Source: Collinsella sp.
GTDB taxonomy: Bacteria; Actinomycetota; Coriobacteriia; Coriobacteriales; Coriobacteriaceae
Reading direction: 5' to 3'
DNA length: 25,822 nt
Assembly: GCA_022745215.1 (NCBI GenBank)
Contig: JAIIWC010000023.1
Coordinates: 1 to 25,822, forward strand
Part shown: piece after piece, positions 1 to 7,536 of the stretch
Layout: each line of letters starts with the position of its first letter
Numbering within the stretch: the stretch's first letter is position 1
The notes under the pieces: generated by a model
Databases searched by the model: none
What the model saw: the letters and a program-made list of their open reading frames with translations, nothing else
Told to the model about the DNA's origin: nothing
Translations under genes and position numbers: made by a program

Positions 1-9
1 GATTTTTCT

Positions 10-124
10 GGGACGGGGATTAAAAACTCATTGATCCCCGTCCTTGGCAGCTCATTTGGGACGGGGCTTTTTTGACTGGTATGATTGGTGCGACCATTCC
101 AACCAGCTAAAAGAGCCCCGTCCT
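10..124. repeat. Two adjacent GGGACGGGG palindromes upstream of luxS
   Basis: The first hairpin has 10-bp perfect arms (11-20 with 34-43, GGACGGGGAT/ATCCCCGTCC). The second has outer arms 59-68 and 114-123 (GGACGGGGCT/AGCCCCGTCC) enclosing two smaller stems, CTGGT/ACCAG (76-80 with 102-106) and TGGT/ACCA (86-89 with 93-96). The two share the GGACGGGG foot, so they look like copies of one dispersed repeat. They could act as a terminator for the gene to the left or as a leader structure for luxS. I do not recognise a riboswitch in them. Confidence 0.75.
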
Positions 125-149
125 AAATTGACTATCGAGAGGATCTGCC

Positions 150-638
150 ATGGAGCGTATCGCGAGTTTTTCCGTTGACCATCTGCTGCTTGAGCCCGGC
201 GTGTACGTGAGCCGCATCGACCGCGATCCGGTGACCGGCGCCGCCGTCACCACGTTTGACCTGCGCCTGACCACGCCCAACAAGGAGCCGGTCATGAACA
301 CGGCCGAGTGCCACACCATCGAGCACCTGGGCGCGACGTTCCTTCGCAACCATGCCGAGTGGTCGAGCCGCATTGTCTACTTTGGTCCCATGGGCTGCCG
401 CACGGGCTTTTACCTCGTCGTGTTTGGCGAGGTGACGAGCGAGGAGATCCTGCCGCTCGTGCGTGAGCTGTTCGAGTTTGTCGCCGGCTTTGAGGGCGAT
501 GTCCCCGGTGCCGCTCCCGAGGAGTGCGGTAACTATCTGGACCAGAACCTCCCCATGGCAAACTGGCTCGCACGCCGCTATCTCGACCGTGACCTGGCCG
601 ATATCGATGAGAAGCACCTGCATTATCAGCAGGCGTAA
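150..638 (+). CDS. luxS: S-ribosylhomocysteine lyase LuxS
   Basis: LuxS cleaves S-ribosylhomocysteine to homocysteine and DPD, the precursor of autoinducer-2, in the activated methyl cycle in the cytoplasm. The 162-aa product has the usual family length. The metal site is visible as HTIEH (His55, His59) with Cys126 in EECGNYLDQNL, and the catalytic Cys83 lies in GPMGCRTGFYL. These match the B. subtilis ligands His54/His58/Cys126 and catalytic Cys84. The ATG follows GAGAGGA (137-143) at 6-nt spacing. The gene appears to stand alone, with palindromic repeats upstream and a hairpin plus T-run terminator downstream. No pfs or metK is adjacent. No truncation or missing residue is seen. Confidence 0.97.
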   Translation: MERIASFSVDHLLLEPGVYVSRIDRDPVTGAAVTTFDLRLTTPNKEPVMNTAECHTIEHLGATFLRNHAEWSSRIVYFGPMGCRTGFYLVVFGEVTSEEILPLVRELFEFVAGFEGDVPGAAPEECGNYLDQNLPMANWLARRYLDRDLADIDEKHLHYQQA

Positions 639-667
639 GGACTTTATCGTCCAAAACGCGCGCATTG

Positions 668-701
668 GGCGCCTTCGCTTATGCGGGGGCGCCTTTTTGT
701 T
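668..701 (+). terminator. Rho-independent terminator after luxS
   Basis: GGCGCC at 668-673 pairs with GGCGCC at 688-693, followed directly by TTTTTGTT. It lies 30 bp after the luxS stop codon. Confidence 0.8.
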
Positions 702-719
702 GAGTGGTCGGGACGAGCG

Positions 720-773
720 TTCAAAATCGCTCATGTTTGTTCTAGAATGTTCGTATAGTCACATTTACGAACA
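720..773 (+). promoter_or_regulatory. Promoter and possible operator of the DUF4867 gene
   Basis: A -35-like TTCAAA (720-725) and a -10-like TAGAAT (743-748) are 17 bp apart. An 8-bp palindrome TTCTAGAA (740-747) overlaps the -10. Just downstream TGTTCGT (748-754) and ACGAACA (767-773) form an inverted repeat whose right arm runs into the AGGAG ribosome binding site. This could be a repressor site or a leader hairpin that hides the ribosome binding site. Assignment is from base pattern only. Confidence 0.5.
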
Positions 774-782
774 GGAGTGAAC

Positions 783-1427
783 ATGCATATCTATTCTGTC
801 AACGATCCCGAGTTCAAATCCTATGGCAACGTTTGGGACAACGTTCCGTCCGAGCTCACGTCGCCCGTGCTCGAGGCGCTCTCTGCCACGCCCATCCCCG
901 AGGGCAGCAAGTACGTAGCGAGTGCGCCGGAGCTCGAGGGCGTCAAGGATGCCGATAAACTGGGCTTTCTCATGTTTGGCGGCCGACCCTTCCAGCTGGG
1001 CTGGTGTAACGGCCACAACACGCAGCTCAACTGCCTGGAGTATCACCGCGCCAGCGAGTTTAACCTGGGCGCCCGCGACTTTATCCTGCTCGTGGCGCAT
1101 CGTTGGGAGATCGAGGACGGCAAGCTCGACACTGCGTGCGTCAAGGCGTTCCGCGTGCCGGCGGGTACGGTCGTCGAAGTCTTCAACACCACGCTCCACT
1201 ACACGCCCTGCATGGTCGACGACGGCGGCTTCCAAGTGATGGTTGCGCTGCCGGCGGGTACCAACGGCCCGCGCCCCGAGGCGGCGGCCGACATGCCCGC
1301 GGCCGGCGACAGCTACTGCTACTGGAAGGCCGACAAGTGGGTCCTCTGCCACGCCGACAGCCCCAAGGCAGCCGAAGGCGGCTACGTGGGCCTCGTCGGC
1401 AAGAACCTCGACATCGCCTGCGACTAG
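783..1427 (+). CDS. DUF4867 family protein
   Basis: The 214-aa soluble protein has no signal peptide or membrane helix. It carries the conserved block of the DUF4867 family: LGWCNGHNTQLNCLEYHR (about residues 78-95), then the VPAGTVVEVFNTTLHYTPC stretch and LPAGTN. The family is cupin-like, is often annotated near carbohydrate genes and has no proven reaction that I know of; the His/Glu-rich NGHN...EYHR block suggests a metal or sugar-binding pocket (inference). The start is ATG 783, because AGGAG (773-777) sits 5 nt upstream; the in-frame GTG at 777 lies inside that ribosome binding site. The next gene downstream is the 6-phospho-beta-glucosidase, but repeats of about 340 bp separate them, so co-transcription is doubtful. 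Confidence 0.85.
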   Translation: MHIYSVNDPEFKSYGNVWDNVPSELTSPVLEALSATPIPEGSKYVASAPELEGVKDADKLGFLMFGGRPFQLGWCNGHNTQLNCLEYHRASEFNLGARDFILLVAHRWEIEDGKLDTACVKAFRVPAGTVVEVFNTTLHYTPCMVDDGGFQVMVALPAGTNGPRPEAAADMPAAGDSYCYWKADKWVLCHADSPKAAEGGYVGLVGKNLDIACD

Positions 1428-1435
1428 AATCTTCT

Positions 1436-1571
1436 GTCTCGATCTGTAACATCTAGCGGGCTAAATCGTCTCTACCTGTTACAGATTTAGACAAACTGCA
1501 GGGGCTGCCCGAAAAATCTCGATTTGTAACACCAGGCCCGGTTTTGGCTGCCTACCTGTTACAGATCGAGA
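1436..1571. repeat. Tandem pair of TGTTACAGAT palindromes
   Basis: Copy one has arms at 1436-1451 and 1477-1492, copy two at 1517-1531 and 1557-1571. Both have the core TGTAACA/TGTTACAGAT framed by TCTCGAT or its complement, and both have a 25-nt loop that differs in sequence. In copy two the arms are perfect except for one wobble (CGATTTGTAACA versus TGTTACAGATCG). The unit size is about 57 bp and the spacing about 80 bp. The arms are conserved while the loops differ, as expected for REP-type repeats. They lie just after the DUF4867 stop and may end its transcript. Confidence 0.8.
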
Positions 1572-1582
1572 CAAACCGCCCC

Positions 1583-1619
1583 AACCACCACAAAGGTGCC
1601 TGTCCCCTTTGTGGTGGTT
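1583..1619. repeat. AACCACCACAAAGG palindrome, copy 1
   Basis: Perfect 14-bp arms (1583-1596 and 1606-1619) with a TGCCTGTCC-type loop. The same palindrome is present in reverse orientation at 21985-22021, and one half of it is present at 25705-25724, cut by an insertion sequence. The remaining 150 bp to the next gene (1620-1771) show no clear promoter or LicT-type antiterminator. Confidence 0.85.
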
Positions 1620-1771
1620 TGGGCATGCGGGTATCAAAAAGTGTCAGATGGGGGCGGCTGTCGAGCGCCCGCGTGCGAAAAGAAGTGTCGACCTGCGCCG
1701 CTGTCGTTGGGCGAGGCCCTATTTGCGGGGATACTGAAACCACGACAAGCAGCGTATGAAAGGATCGATGC

Positions 1772-3202
1772 ATGGCTTTCCGTAAAGACTTCCTGTGGGG
1801 CGGCGCGACGGCTGCTAACCAGTGCGAGGGCGCCTACAACGTGGACGGCCGCGGCCTGGCCAACGTGGATGTGGCTCCGCACGGCCCCGAGCGCTATGCG
1901 GTGGTCTCCGGCCAGCGTAAGATGCTCGACTTCGAGGACGGCTATTACTATCCCGCGCAGACCGGCATTGATTTCTACCACCACTACAAGGAGGACATCG
2001 CCCTCTTTGCCGAGATGGGCTTTAAGACCTTTCGCATGAGCCTGGCGTGGACCCGCATCTTCCCCAACGGCGACGAGACCGAGCCCAGCGAGGCTGGCCT
2101 GGCCTTCTACGAGGACGTATTCCGCGAGTGCCAAGCGCACGGCATCGAGCCGCTCGTTACCATCACGCATTTCGATTGCCCGATTCACCTCATCAAGGAG
2201 TACGGCGGCTGGCGCAACCGCAAGCTCATCGACTTCTACAAGAACCTCGCGACCACGATCTTTACCCGCTACAAGGGCCTGGTGAAGTACTGGCTCACCT
2301 TCAACGAGATCAATATGATTCTGCACCTGCCGTTTATGGGTGCCGGTCTGGTCTTTGAGGAGGGCGAGAACAAGGAGGCCGTCGAGTACCTGGCCGCCCA
2401 CAACGAGCTCGTCGCCAGCGCTTGGGCAACCAAGATCGCTCACGAGATCGATCATGAGGTCAAGATCGGCTGCATGCTCGCCGCAGGTAGCTACTACCCC
2501 TACAGCTGCCGTCCGGGCGATGTTCGCCAGGCGCAGCTCGACAACCAGGACAACTACTTCTTCGTCGACGTCCAGAGCCGCGGCTACTATCCGGCCTATG
2601 CTGTCAAGAAGCTCGAGCGTCTGGGCATCGATGTGGGCATGACCGACGAGGACCGCGAGATCCTGGCCGCCAACACCGTCGACTTCATCAGCTTTAGCTA
2701 CTACTCCACCCGCTGCTCCGCCGGTGCTGATAACCCTGATGTCGAGCGCACCCAGGGCAACGCCTTCGCCGGCGCCAAGAACCCCTATCTGCAGGAGAGC
2801 CAGTGGGGCTGGGCCATCGATCCGCTGGGCTTCCGCATCACCCTCAACGACCTGTACGACCGTTATCAGAAGCCGCTGTTTGTGGTCGAGAACGGTCTGG
2901 GCGCTAAGGATGTTGTCGAGGAGGATGGCTCCATCAACGACGACTACCGTATCGACTACCTGCGCCAGCATATCGCCGCGATGCGCGATGCGGTGACCGA
3001 GGACGGCGTTGACCTGCTGGGCTACACCACCTGGGGTCCGATCGACCTGGTCTCGGCCGGCACGGGCGAGATGTCCAAGCGCTACGGCTTCATCTACGTC
3101 GACCGCGACGATGCAGGCAACGGCACCCTCAAGCGTTCCAAGAAGAAGAGCTTCGATTGGTACAAGAAGGTTATTGCTTCTAATGGTGAGGACCTTTCCT
3201 AA
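1772..3202 (+). CDS. 6-phospho-beta-glucosidase, GH1 family
   Basis: A cytoplasmic GH1 enzyme of 476 aa, the usual length, expected to hydrolyse PTS-imported 6-phospho-beta-glucosides (cellobiose, arbutin or salicin phosphates) to glucose 6-phosphate and aglycone or glucose. The N-terminal FLWGGATAANQCEGAY is the GH1 signature. The acid/base Glu179 is in TFNEIN and the nucleophile Glu373 in VVENGLG. The 6-phosphate pocket typical of the BglA/LacG branch is visible as Ser428, Lys436 and Tyr438 in SAGTGEMSKRYGF, which separates it from plain beta-glucosidases. The ATG has AAAGGA (1759-1764) 7 nt upstream. No PTS gene is adjacent; the only PTS permease in the window is 12.6 kb away. Exact substrate cannot be read from sequence. 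Confidence 0.93.
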   Translation: MAFRKDFLWGGATAANQCEGAYNVDGRGLANVDVAPHGPERYAVVSGQRKMLDFEDGYYYPAQTGIDFYHHYKEDIALFAEMGFKTFRMSLAWTRIFPNGDETEPSEAGLAFYEDVFRECQAHGIEPLVTITHFDCPIHLIKEYGGWRNRKLIDFYKNLATTIFTRYKGLVKYWLTFNEINMILHLPFMGAGLVFEEGENKEAVEYLAAHNELVASAWATKIAHEIDHEVKIGCMLAAGSYYPYSCRPGDVRQAQLDNQDNYFFVDVQSRGYYPAYAVKKLERLGIDVGMTDEDREILAANTVDFISFSYYSTRCSAGADNPDVERTQGNAFAGAKNPYLQESQWGWAIDPLGFRITLNDLYDRYQKPLFVVENGLGAKDVVEEDGSINDDYRIDYLRQHIAAMRDAVTEDGVDLLGYTTWGPIDLVSAGTGEMSKRYGFIYVDRDDAGNGTLKRSKKKSFDWYKKVIASNGEDLS

Positions 3203-3239
3203 GGAAGCTGAGACACTCGACTTCAGAGTCTCCTGATTA

Positions 3240-3276
3240 AGGCGCCCGGCGAGCAGTTAATGCTTGCCGGGCGCCT
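3240..3276 (+). terminator. Strong GC hairpin after the GH1 gene
   Basis: AGGCGCCCGGC (3240-3250) pairs with GCCGGGCGCCT (3266-3276), a perfect 11-bp stem 37 bp after the stop. No U-tract follows, so termination would be weak or Rho-assisted, or this may be another palindromic repeat. Confidence 0.6.
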
Positions 3277-3329
3277 CGCCGTCGGCGGATTTTGGGACAT
3301 GTGGCCCGCTTTTTGGGCCCGCCTGTCGG

Positions 3330-3344
3330 TACACTAAAAGCACT
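3330..3344 (+). promoter_or_regulatory. -10 element giving a near-leaderless kinase transcript
   Basis: TACACT at 3330-3335 ends 9 nt before ATG 3345, and no Shine-Dalgarno sequence lies between. Leaderless or very short leaders are common in Actinobacteria. No good -35 was found at 16-18 bp. Just upstream (3293-3320) is a TGGGACATGTGGCCC-type stretch that resembles the palindrome family seen elsewhere in the window. Confidence 0.4.
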
Positions 3345-5228
3345 ATGGGTACCCGCGAGCGACATATCGGCCACGCGGCCGCCCGATCCGCACCCGTGGC
3401 GGATCCCAGGGGCGGCAGGCTCTTCGCCATGCCGCGATTCCTTGTTGGTATAACACATCAGGTGTACCGTCACCGCGTCTTTGCTATCGCCGGCGCCATC
3501 ACCGTGCTGTTCCTCATGCTTTTGGCAGTCTTGCCGGCGCTGTTTGCCTCCGACCCCAAGCTTTCTAACGCCGTGCCCGCCTATAGCGAGGTGTCCGAAG
3601 AGGTCGTGGATGCGCTCGTCCATTCGAGCTCTCTCCCGCTGCTTGTCGCCGCAATTATATTTTCGATCTGGGGCGTATCGGTCTATCTGCGCTGTTTGGA
3701 CTATGTGTTGCGCCGCCGTCTTGTTGCCGTCGCCACCATCTGCGCCCTCTGGATGATTGAGGTCATTCTCAAGTACAAGTCGTTCACACCGTTCTATGCC
3801 ACTGTGCTGTGGTACCTGTACTACGTGCCCATGACGCTCATTCCGCTGCTCTACCAGCTGTGCGGCCTGCGCCTTGCGGGGCTGGAACAACACCGTGCGG
3901 GCCGTCGCTATCGCAGCATCCTGTGGGTCGTGGCCATCCTACTTATCGGTTTTGTGCTCACCAACGATTTCCACCGGCAGGTATTCCACTTTGACCGTGC
4001 AAGCGACACCTGGAGCAACGATTACACGTACGGCTGGGGCTATTTCGCCGTCTTAGTGTGGACGGCCTTTAACTTCGTGGCCTTTTTTATCCTGGTGGGC
4101 CGGTCCTCGTCCTTTCGCATCCAGCGTTTCTCGGGCACGGCGGCGCTCGTACTGCTGGGTGGCGCATTCTTTGCCATCTCGTATGCTCTGCGCGTGCCCT
4201 GGGCATGGAGGCTCAACTTTTCGCTCGTCTATTGCGTCCTGTGCGTGGTGGCGATGGAAATCTGTCTCGATTGCGGTGTCATTCCGTCATATCACGACAT
4301 TGCTGGCATCTTCGATACCTTGCCGCTCGACCTCAAAGTTCTAACGCGCGACCTGCAGGAAGTCTATGCCACACCGGTGTCGAAGCCAATGCCGGCGGGC
4401 GTGTACGAAGAGCTTCGGGCCCAGGAACACGGGCATGCCCATGCCTTTGCCGTGGCGTCCGATCCCGATGTAATGTATCGCGCCTTTCCACTGCTGGGCG
4501 GATCGGCCCTGCTTGCCCAAGACGTGTCGGAGCTCAACGAGCTTAACCGTGAACTGGCACATCGTCGCATGGAGCTGCAGCGCCAAAATGAGCTGCTCAC
4601 GGCCGACTACGATCTTAAGACGCATCTGGCGGATCAAGAGGCCGAGACCTTGCTGGTCCAAGACGTGGACCAGGCGCTTGCCCGCGCGTTCGAAGAGATG
4701 TACGACCTGCTGAGCTCGCTGCCACCGTTGACCGACGAGGTGTCTTCACACGAGCGTTACCGCATGCTGCAGCGCGCCAAGATGCTCGTCGCCTATTGCA
4801 AGCGCAAAGGGTCGCTCACGTTGGCGCAGCACGGGGAGAGCGGTTTTGATCGCGACCGCATTCAACTCATTGCCAATGAGCTCGCAAGCGACCTGCGCAC
4901 CATCGATGTCGATTGCGCCTCGATTATCGCCATACGGCGCCCGATGCACGCCAGTACGGTAAGCGCCCTGTACGACTGCGTGTATGACTTTGCGTTTTTT
5001 GCCTACACCACCGACCATCCGGCGCTTATGTATCACTTGGGCGACCATGACCGGTGCAGTGTCGAGCTGCGCGCCACGCTTTTTTCCAACGATGATGAAG
5101 ATCTTTCGCAGACGCCCGCTGCGCAAGAGCTCGAAAGCGCTCTGCAAGGGCGCAACGTGGCATACCGCCTTGAGGGCGAGCCCGGCCAGCTGCGCATGAT
5201 CGTCTTGATGCCGAGGGCGGGTGAGTGA
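3345..5228 (+). CDS. 7TM sensor protein with degenerate kinase C-terminus
   Basis: About 627 aa. The N-terminal half has a basic cytoplasmic lead and then seven or so hydrophobic helices between about residues 45 and 315, like the histidine-kinase N-terminal 7TM domain. A coiled coil follows (SELNELNRELAHRRMELQRQ), then a 200-aa cytoplasmic domain. That domain occupies the place of a dimerisation and ATPase module, but I cannot find a phosphoacceptor His followed by Asp/Glu, an N-box or a G-box. It ends 4 nt inside the true kinase gene, so the two are translationally coupled. I infer a signal-receiving partner or pseudokinase for the next gene. The start is uncertain: ATG 3345 fits the nearby TACACT element, while ATG 3429 would begin closer to the first helix. 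Upstream codons back to 3264 lie in the terminator and are unlikely. Confidence 0.7.
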   Translation: MGTRERHIGHAAARSAPVADPRGGRLFAMPRFLVGITHQVYRHRVFAIAGAITVLFLMLLAVLPALFASDPKLSNAVPAYSEVSEEVVDALVHSSSLPLLVAAIIFSIWGVSVYLRCLDYVLRRRLVAVATICALWMIEVILKYKSFTPFYATVLWYLYYVPMTLIPLLYQLCGLRLAGLEQHRAGRRYRSILWVVAILLIGFVLTNDFHRQVFHFDRASDTWSNDYTYGWGYFAVLVWTAFNFVAFFILVGRSSSFRIQRFSGTAALVLLGGAFFAISYALRVPWAWRLNFSLVYCVLCVVAMEICLDCGVIPSYHDIAGIFDTLPLDLKVLTRDLQEVYATPVSKPMPAGVYEELRAQEHGHAHAFAVASDPDVMYRAFPLLGGSALLAQDVSELNELNRELAHRRMELQRQNELLTADYDLKTHLADQEAETLLVQDVDQALARAFEEMYDLLSSLPPLTDEVSSHERYRMLQRAKMLVAYCKRKGSLTLAQHGESGFDRDRIQLIANELASDLRTIDVDCASIIAIRRPMHASTVSALYDCVYDFAFFAYTTDHPALMYHLGDHDRCSVELRATLFSNDDEDLSQTPAAQELESALQGRNVAYRLEGEPGQLRMIVLMPRAGE

Positions 5229-6724
5229 CGATGCAGATTTCGTTCATCCTTCCCCAAATCGTTGCGCTCGATGTTGTCTTTGCCCTGGCTGCGTGTCTGC
5301 AGATGATCCACGTCCCGCTCATCGCATCGCGCCGCTCGTCCTATAACCGTAAGGTGATTTGCGCCTACGAGACGAGCCTTGTGCTTCACCTGATGATTTC
5401 GGCGCTCATCTTATTCGCGTCGTCTGGCTCGTATCTGGTGGCGCCGCTTGACGTTTGCGCCAGGGCAATGGGCGGAGTGCTGTGGCTCAATGCCGCGATC
5501 TTTGCCTATGGCGTGGTCCTTATGGTGCACTATCGTCGCCCTGTCATGCTGGCCGAGCTGCTGCTTGTTGGCGCCGTGACACCGCCGGTGGTTTTTGCCA
5601 TGGGCTCGGTGTGGGCCGTTATCCTTATCGCAGAGGGAGCGTTCTTCCTGTTCCGTTCCGTTGCGGCGCTCTTGATGGACGTCCGTAACCGCCAGGAGGA
5701 TATCACCGCGTTCTCGACGATCGAAACCATCAACGTGATTCCCGTGGGCATCCTGTATCTGGACTCGAGAGGCCGTCCACTGCTCATGAACCGCTGCATG
5801 CGCAAAAACCTGGTGGAGCTTCATATGCCCACCGACCTAGGCGATATGAGCGGTACATGGAACGACCTGCGCAAGCTCAGCATGCAAATGCCCGAAGGCG
5901 GTAAGAACCGCGTGCGGATCAACCTGGACCGCTTTGGTGAGGCGCGTGCGGTGGTCGAGGTTTCTCCCGCCGAGATTCGCCTGTTTGTGTGCGATGGCGT
6001 TATGGTCTCGGGCCGTTCGTTCGAGCGCATAATCGGTCTGGATGTGACAGAGTATGCGCATGCGCATGACCGCCTGGCGCAGGCCAACCACCTGCTTGAG
6101 CTTGCGGGCCAAGAGCTCCAGGCCCAGATCGAAGAAGTCAAAAAGGTTGCCGACAATGCGGCCTACCTGCGCATGCGTTCCCGCGTGCACGATGTGATCG
6201 GCCAGCGCCTGTCCATCCTCCATCGCTATTTGGAGGAGGGGCGCCTGGACGACGAGTCGCTCGAGCAGATCGATCCGTTGCTGCGCTCAATCGCTGCCGA
6301 TCTGCGCAGCGGGGGCGACACCGAACCGGCAGAGCAACTGGGCGATATCGTCCATGCCTTTGGCCTGGTGAGCGTGCAGATCGATGTGGAGGGCGAGCTG
6401 CCAAGCGACGTGCGTGTCGCGGCAGCCTTTTTGCAGATTATCCGCGAGGCCTCGACCAATGCCACCAAGCATGCGCAGGCGCATCGGGTCCATGTGCGCT
6501 TGTGGCAGGAGGGGACGGATGCTGACGCCGTCGCGCACATGACGATTTCTAACGACGGGTCCCCGGCCCCCGTATCGTATCGCGAGGGAACGGGTATCCC
6601 AGGTATGAGGCATGTCGCGCAAGATCTGGGTGGCAGCCTAGAGGTCCACGCCACCCCGCCCTTTACGCTTACGGTATCCATTCCGCTTAACGCCAACGAC
6701 ACGTCCCAAAGGAGAAACTCATGA
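5225..6724 (+). CDS. Membrane sensor histidine kinase, NarX/LytS-like output
   Basis: A 499-aa sensor kinase. Five or six hydrophobic helices fill about residues 5-150 and a PAS-like segment follows (about 160-275). The HisKA_3-type motif RVHDVIGQRLSIL places the phosphoacceptor at His322. The ATPase domain has the N-box IIREASTNATKH (about 405-416), a ND pair near 443 and the G-box GTGIPGM (455-461). This is the class that phosphorylates NarL-type regulators, and such a regulator is the next gene. The GTG start overlaps the previous stop by 4 nt and has GAGGG 7 nt upstream; ATG 5231 is the alternative. It overlaps the regulator by ATGA, so three genes form one operon. The signal is unknown. 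Confidence 0.9.
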   Translation: MTMQISFILPQIVALDVVFALAACLQMIHVPLIASRRSSYNRKVICAYETSLVLHLMISALILFASSGSYLVAPLDVCARAMGGVLWLNAAIFAYGVVLMVHYRRPVMLAELLLVGAVTPPVVFAMGSVWAVILIAEGAFFLFRSVAALLMDVRNRQEDITAFSTIETINVIPVGILYLDSRGRPLLMNRCMRKNLVELHMPTDLGDMSGTWNDLRKLSMQMPEGGKNRVRINLDRFGEARAVVEVSPAEIRLFVCDGVMVSGRSFERIIGLDVTEYAHAHDRLAQANHLLELAGQELQAQIEEVKKVADNAAYLRMRSRVHDVIGQRLSILHRYLEEGRLDDESLEQIDPLLRSIAADLRSGGDTEPAEQLGDIVHAFGLVSVQIDVEGELPSDVRVAAAFLQIIREASTNATKHAQAHRVHVRLWQEGTDADAVAHMTISNDGSPAPVSYREGTGIPGMRHVAQDLGGSLEVHATPPFTLTVSIPLNANDTSQRRNS

Positions 6725-7344
6725 TCCGCGTGTTAATTGTCGAAGATCAGGCCATCCTGCGCGAGAGCCTGGCGCGCTCCGTTGGCGACCAGCCCGATAT
6801 GACCGTCGTTGCCGCGATCGCCGATGCCTCCGAGGCCTTGGGTGTCGCGCTCAAGGAGCGCCCGGACATGATACTGATGGACGTGTGCACCGAACACGAT
6901 TCAAACGGCATCGTGGCGGCGGCACGCATCAAGGAGCAGCTGCCCGAGTGTCGCATCATTATCATGACAGGCATGCCCGAGATCACCTTTGTCGATCAGG
7001 CCCGCGAGGCGGGCGTCGATAGCTTTGTGTACAAGAACGTCGGTATCGACGAGCTGTTCGCCGTGATGCGCTCCACGTTGGCTGGCTACTGCACGTTTCC
7101 CAAGCCGCCCGAGAGCATTTTTTCGGGCACGGCAGCCCTCGACGATGTCGAGCTATCGATTTTGCGCCTTGCCTGCGAGGGCAAAAGTCGTCGCGAGATC
7201 GCGGCCGAGCTGTTTATGAGTGAGGGCACCATCAAGCGCCGCATCTCGGAGATCCTGAGCAAGACCGGCTACGACAACATCATGCGCCTGGCCGTGCATG
7301 CGGTGACCGAGGGCAGCATCGTTCCCAACATGGAGCGCCCGTAA
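6721..7344 (+). CDS. NarL/LuxR-type response regulator
   Basis: A 207-aa two-domain regulator. The receiver domain spans about residues 1-120, with the acidic pair Glu8/Asp9, phosphoacceptor Asp54 (ILMDVCTEHDSNG), Thr83 (IMTGM) and Lys105 (VYKN). The GerE/LuxR helix-turn-helix is at about 138-195 (LSILRLACEGKSRREIAAEL...EGTIKRRISEIL). The stretch CTEHDSNG after Asp54 is longer and more acidic than the usual MPGMDG turn. The ATG overlaps the kinase stop (ATGA), and AAAGGAG lies 7 nt upstream. It is surely the partner of the upstream kinase pair; its targets are unknown, and the minus-strand zinc-ribbon operon converges on it rather than being read from a shared promoter. Confidence 0.95.
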   Translation: MIRVLIVEDQAILRESLARSVGDQPDMTVVAAIADASEALGVALKERPDMILMDVCTEHDSNGIVAAARIKEQLPECRIIIMTGMPEITFVDQAREAGVDSFVYKNVGIDELFAVMRSTLAGYCTFPKPPESIFSGTAALDDVELSILRLACEGKSRREIAAELFMSEGTIKRRISEILSKTGYDNIMRLAVHAVTEGSIVPNMERP

Positions 7345-7381
7345 TCGACGCGCTCACCCGTGTTCCGGCGCCGCAAAGATA

Positions 7382-7420
7382 GGCCGCCCACCGTTTCGCA
7401 TCTAAAAACGGCGGGCGGTC
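7382..7420. terminator. Terminator hairpin between convergent genes
   Basis: A 15-bp stem with one A/C mismatch and one G-T pair (7382-7396 with 7406-7420, loop 7397-7405). It lies 37 bp after the response-regulator stop and 117 bp from the end of the convergent lipoprotein gene. Placement suits termination of the plus-strand operon, though the T-run is weak. Confidence 0.65.
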
Positions 7421-7455
7421 TGCTTGTATGGGCAGTGCTGTCGGCACAAAGCGAC

Positions 7456-7484
7456 GGGGCCGCAGGATCATTTCCTGCGGCCCC
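7456..7484. terminator. GC hairpin, terminator for the minus-strand operon
   Basis: Perfect 12-bp stem GGGGCCGCAGGA/TCCTGCGGCCCC with a 5-nt loop, 52 bp past the lipoprotein stop on the minus strand. It could serve both strands of the convergent pair. Confidence 0.65.
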
Positions 7485-7536
7485 GCCTGGTGCCCGCGGA
7501 TATGTCCGCCAATCCGCGGCTGTCGATGTCTGTCAC

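Noticed and set aside
10..149. SAH or SAM riboswitch ahead of luxS
   Set aside because: The hairpins are repeats sharing the GGACGGGG foot, and no known riboswitch core is recognisable.
1436..1571. Possible CRISPR array
   Set aside because: There are only two units, each is an internal palindrome with diverged loops, and no cas genes are in the window.
1634..2971. A 445-codon minus-strand frame opposite the GH1 gene
   Set aside because: It is antisense to a gene with intact catalytic motifs, and its product is a Val/Ala/Asp/Leu-rich shadow.
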